DNA from: Cinclus cinclus
Taxonomy: Eukaryota; Chordata; Aves; Passeriformes; Cinclidae
NCBI RefSeq assembly: GCF_963662255.1
Contig: NC_085047.1
Location: 93,751,619 to 93,815,618, forward strand
Length of the DNA: 64,000 nucleotides
Direction of reading: 5' to 3'
The notes below the pieces were generated by a model. That model worked only from the letters and a program-made list of their open reading frames with translations, ran no database searches and was not told where the DNA came from. The position numbers and the translations under genes are program-made. The first letter of the stretch is position 1. Each line of letters starts with the position of its first letter. Positions 59,047-64,000 of this stretch are shown here, one piece after another.

Positions 59047-62000
59047 ATGCAACATGTGTTCTCTGGCCCACTGAGCAACTGTCAATGAAATGAATGATAA
59101 CATTTCCCTTTCTCTTCTCAATTAAGTAAGCTGTTATTATCTATTGAGTCTACTAGCAGCAGGCCTTCATCTACATTCCCCCATGAATCATGCTTGAATA
59201 TTGGCTGGGAGGACCTAAACTATGAGTGGGAACATACCAACATTGTGGTTGGTCCATGGTCCAGCTTAGTTTTCCAGGAAAGTCATAACACGTGAAAGTG
59301 TCTGAAGTTCAAAAACAAGTGTGAGAAGGATATCTTGCTGAATAGAATTTTTTTCAATCATTCTTTAGGTCTGAAAATGTATGTGAAATCTTGAAGTGAT
59401 ATTTCCAGGCAATGTAGGTTTTCCTGTTTTCCACTGTGCTTGACATGAATGAGATCAGCATCTGAAACCTGCACAAGAATTAACTTAGAGCTGGTTTCTC
59501 CCAGTTTCCCCTATCAGAGTGACAATGACCAATTGGCAGGGGTGCCAAGTCACCAACAGAGCCTCAGGATGGTGCCATCAGGGTGATAATTTTAAAAATA
59601 ATTTTCAAACACATTAAAAAAAGGTGATGTAGGGATGATAGTTTCAGTATAGGATAGTCTCTGTCTGTGGAGACTCTGAATATTTAGAGAGCAGCTCATT
59701 TGTGAAGGGGAGAGATTAGAGATTTGTACCCAAATACTAAAGTAAGATCTCATGATTATTTTCCTATACTATCAAAAATATAATAGGTAGTGTGCATTGG
59801 TGTGTGTTATAGACCAAACTACACTGTGCTGAGGATCTAATCTGGTGTCATATTTGGACAGTAGGACATCTGTCCTACATGTCCTGTCCTCTACATGGTC
59901 TTCAGATAAAAGGCAAAGAAAATAAATTGCACACTTCTTTGCAAAATAGTTAGGATGTAGCCAAAGTACCTGCATAGATCCATAAATTGAAGAGTACTCA
60001 AATCTTCCCATCACATCCTACACAACTAGTGTATTTATTTTTTTTGTTACCACGAAGCTGAACTTTAAAGAAAGTAAAAATAAATTAGTTCCTAAGACTC
60101 TGTTCTGAGAAAAGCTGTAACTACCAAGACCAAGAACTGCTATGATTACTCCACAGACATCAGCACAAAAATGGCAATATATTCTGCCAACAGTGTGCTG
60201 TTCCATTGCTGTAGGACTACCAGCCCCAAATTGCCATCTGTGTCTCCTTCAGTGTTCAGTGTAATGTGGCTGATTAGCTGGCATATGCCAACATGTGAAA
60301 GAAGGAATTGTTCTGTCTTGTTGAAGCGCTTTTTCTGTTCAGGATTCTAGATATTTACACTTGTTCATCTAAAAGGTAAAGTGTTTGTTATGAGAGCTGT
60401 TAATGTTCTGAGAACTGCACAGAACAAATAGGACGCATAAATCTTGACTGCAAAGATTTTGTCTAATTCAGTAACAAAGACTTAGAGAGTTAGATGGGTG
60501 ACTAGTTGTACATTTTAAAAATTGCCACAGAAGGAAACCTGGGCTTTCAAGAAAAAAAAATTCACAATAAATTATTGGTTTGAGCTGAATAGGCTTTAGA
60601 TAAGAACTAACCATAAATTTAAGTTCAGATATTCTGCTGTGAAAGTTATAGTTAGGCTATTCTAGGTTTTCTTTCTTTGTATGTAATTACTCTTCGTGAA
60701 CTGAACTGCAGATCTGCTGATATGATCTCGTCTCTTGCTAATAGAGGATCATGTAATGTCTCACAGAAGATGCAGTCTAAACATTAAACATTATTTACAG
60801 TGAAGAATGTACAGTAAATACACTTTAATTTCCAGTGGAATAGAAATATTTCACCAAAAGGAGATTCACAACAAATTTTCATGAGGCAATTTAGTTTCAT
60901 TGGTTTTGTCTGTCTTTCTCTTGTGTAAGGGCACTTGTCTTTATGCCAAACAGACATGAAGGAGCCAGAAGGGTGGGGGTTTTGTAGCTGAAATGATGAA
61001 GAGAGACTGGTTTCTGAAATACTTGGAGCTGACAATTCTGCTAATCATCTGTGGCTGTTTTTCAAATAATTATAACCTGGCAAATGCATTCAACTTCTGC
61101 TGACTCTAAAAGGTTTCTGAGATAAATACATGGTTGCCTACTCTAGTAATGTAAATTTGGCTGAATAATTTTTCAAACCTAAGAGAAGGAGAAACTTGGC
61201 CTGAGACTACTACAAACTCAAGAATCAATGAAATCCTGCCTGGATTAATTATCTAATATTGCTCGTAATTAATACACATTCATGATTATTATGCTAAACA
61301 CATATCTATGGTTAAAATGCTTCTGTTGAGAATATTCTGGAATAGAAACCACCTCTTTTCATCTAGAGTAAATGGACAATATTGTGTGGTTCCTGGTTTC
61401 AGTACAGAGGTTATGTATAAAATAAGTTTCCAAAAGAGCACCTAAAGGCAGTGGAAAAGTAGGATATAGCATCACAACTCCATTTTTGTAGGAATTTTCT
61501 TGCTATTTCACAGAGTTAAGAAGCTGGTCTGGTCAAGCTCTGTGCCTTTCCAGCTGAATCATATACATGAAATACTCTTCTATTTCTTGTGGTTTAGAAA
61601 GTAATTATTAGGCCATGGCTAGAAAAAATTCAGGGTAGATCTGCAAGGTCTTAAACAATTTAACTGTGAATGGAACAAGTTAGATCTCTGTGAAGACCCC
61701 CTCAAGATAAGTCCTGCTGATGTTCTGCCAGGCTTTTAAATGTTGCTTGCAACTTCAGAACTACAATAAATCTGTAATAATTCACCTCAGCAGCCTGTCT
61801 CAGGAGCTTTTAACCCAAGTAGCTTGCCAGCTTTCTTAAACATGATTTACTGTATATAGACACTTCAGCTTTTTGTGTATTTCTGTTTCTTTGCCCATAT
61901 GAACCACTCCTTAACATGGTCTGTTTCGCTGGCACTGGGAATGAAACTGGAACAGCTTGTCCTGGCAACTGTTGCTAGTCTACAGTAATAGGATGTATTA

Positions 62001-64000
62001 AAAATAAAAACAACAACAAAACAATTGTTTTTCCTCATTCCTTCCCAGTAGAAATCAGTTAGTCACAGCCTTTATTTAGCACATGTGACATTTACCTAAG
62101 CAAAGGCAACTGGTGAGCCAGTTCTGTGTAACAGGCCTGGGGAGCACAGATCTTACTCACGCTGCAGACTTTGCTCTGTTGTCCTGCTTGTCACCAAGGC
62201 TTAGTCATTATTCAGGGTGTTTCTGGTAACAGGACAAACTGCTACGAGATCATTATTGCCATGAACTTGAAAGTAATTGGATGCAGGAATTACTGTGGGA
62301 ATACCTTCCAGCAACACCCCATGCAAAGTGTTTTTCCTGGCCTTCATGGCAGGAGCACATCCTGAGCACAAATTGTCACCTTCAGTGCTTCTCTTCTGCT
62401 GTCAATCAGATTCCTGTGTGCTCCTGCTCTTGTGGAGGTTTTTGCAATAAATTACACACTCGTTCCTCCATCACATGGTACCTTCCCTGTCTCCTACCTG
62501 TTCCCATCCCTGCAATCTTTATCTCCAGTCTCCAGGGAGAAGTGGGGGATCATTTTATTTTCTTGAGAAAACACCTGATTTATGACATGTGGGTTCAGTC
62601 ATCTTGGGGTGGCTGCTCAAGACAGGTCAAAATCTGGAGGCAGTGTGGGATGTGTGAGGAAGGATAATCAGGAAAGTCTTGGATATTCTATGTGTTGTTT
62701 CATTTTTCTTAAGGTAACTGTAGTGGAAATGGAGGCCACTGGGGAGCTGTAGATTCAAATTGATTTCACTTCTTGGACTGAGGTCACCTCGAGCTACATC
62801 ATCCAGAGAGAAACACTTCACTACCTGGCATGATGCAAATAACTTCTTGATATGAGCTCTGAATAAATTGCAGTTTTGACTCTGTAACCTGCTTGTAGTG
62901 ATGTACATTTGGGCAGTAGTACAGCTGGAGTCTAGATACATGTCCTGCTACATGCACTAATAACTGTGGATTCTCCTTCCCTGCAGAATTCTGTCAGTGT
63001 TGTGACTGTAACTCCTAATTTTCTTTGCAATTATTGACAGCATCTGAGAGAGAATTGAGACAACTGAAACATGCAGTGCAATGTCTGATGACTTTTTTCA
63101 AGGTGTCCCTTTGTTTCAATGGGAAGTATCAGAAATAATTCTCAGCTTGTGCAATTGAATTGTTCCTTAGGTTTTATCTCCATTCTTGTCACATCAAACA
63201 CAATCTTTCCCTCAGTTCTGACCAGCCTTGTATGTTGCCTCTGTTTTGTGTGTTGCTTGTGTTTTGAGGGGTGGTTTCTGTCTGTCAACTGTCTAACTCA
63301 GAAAAAGGCTCTTTCTTTTCTCTGACAGTACCTTGACTGAAAAATAATGCTCTCACATCTCAGTTTCATCTAGGCATCACCCTGCTTGTGCATAGCAAGT
63401 TATTTTGGTATGTACATTCACATTCTCTTTCTTTAACTCTAACAGCTGCCGTTTAATCACTGCTTAGATTCAGAATACATAAAATTTTATTTTTAAACGA
63501 TACATTGCTATACATAAAAGCCTCCCAGGGTGACTTTGAAGTTTGAAGATAATTATTTGGCAAGCAATGTGGGGTCTGCTGACATGGTTGGTTAAAGAAC
63601 ACATTGTGCTAATTTGGAGTTATACTAACAGAGATAAGAAGGCTGAACTAAAGAACTCCATACAATCAGGGGCATGTAAATGGGACCTATGCTAAGCCTG
63701 CTAGATCTCCTGAGGTTCTGGCTCTAGTTTAGAGCATTTCTTTTTTTTAAAACTCCTCTGTTGAAACATGAGATATGTTGAATGTTCCAGAGGAATGTGA
63801 AAGCTGGAAGACTCTCCAGAAAATGAGATTTCCCTTTCATGCCTGATAAGCAATTCATCTATTGCTACCTGCTTTCCCTTTCCTGGATAATTACAGAAGA
63901 TATGAATTTTATCTCTCATGTTAATACTATCTATCTAGTGTTAAAGACCTTACTGGATGAATTGATATGTTTTGAATTTTGCAAAAGTTCCACAAATAGA

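Larger units (their letters stand above)
47779..64000. other. Intergenic to the window edge
   Basis: About 16 kb without a supported gene. It contains a pyrimidine-rich stretch (47865-48100), a GGGCT repeat (49401-49494), a local GC-rich patch (50995-51190), a CR1 scrap (50614-50695) and an A-rich simple repeat (58981-59046). Open frames do not exceed 144 codons, and the longest lies over the GGGCT repeat. The gene or regulatory element on the right is outside the window. Confidence 0.55.

Overview
This is a vertebrate nuclear genomic window, almost certainly from a bird. It has GT-AG spliced exons of 50-215 bp, AT-rich introns and intergenic DNA, and the only interspersed repeats I recognise are CR1 LINE fragments with the typical avian CR1 3' end. 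I see no Alu, B1, L1 or other mammalian repeats and nothing bacterial or viral. The species cannot be named from the sequence alone.

Region 1 (559-20824, + strand) is the 3' part of a type IV collagen gene. I identify it as COL4A1 from the C-terminal NC1 domain. Eighteen coding exons are spliced below with acceptor, donor and phase checked. Together they give one uninterrupted frame of 2141 coding bases (about 713 residues plus stop): about 484 residues of Gly-X-Y triple helix followed by a complete 229-residue NC1 domain. The 5' two-thirds of the gene, and COL4A2 if present, lie to the left of the window. One intron uses a GC donor.

Region 2 (20825 to about 22155) is the 3' untranslated region. 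It has two miR-29 seed matches and several AATAAA signals; the most likely final one is at 22128.

Region 3 (about 22160-64000) is about 42 kb of intergenic DNA with no gene I can support. It contains CR1 copies (the best span about 34.26-35.20 kb, 44.4-45.9 kb and 47.4-47.8 kb), short tandem duplications, a GGGCT-type G-quadruplex-forming repeat near 49.45 kb and a pyrimidine-rich stretch near 48 kb. Open frames in this region are short and look like chance or CR1 remnants. In the vertebrate genomes I know, COL4A1 is followed by a long gene-poor interval before IRS2, which fits this layout.

I found no new biological system. The points most worth checking are the GC-AG intron, the fairly low similarity of the triple-helical part to human COL4A1 compared with the well-conserved NC1 domain, the miR-29 sites, and the G-quadruplex repeat. 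Comparisons with human proteins are from memory, not from an alignment.
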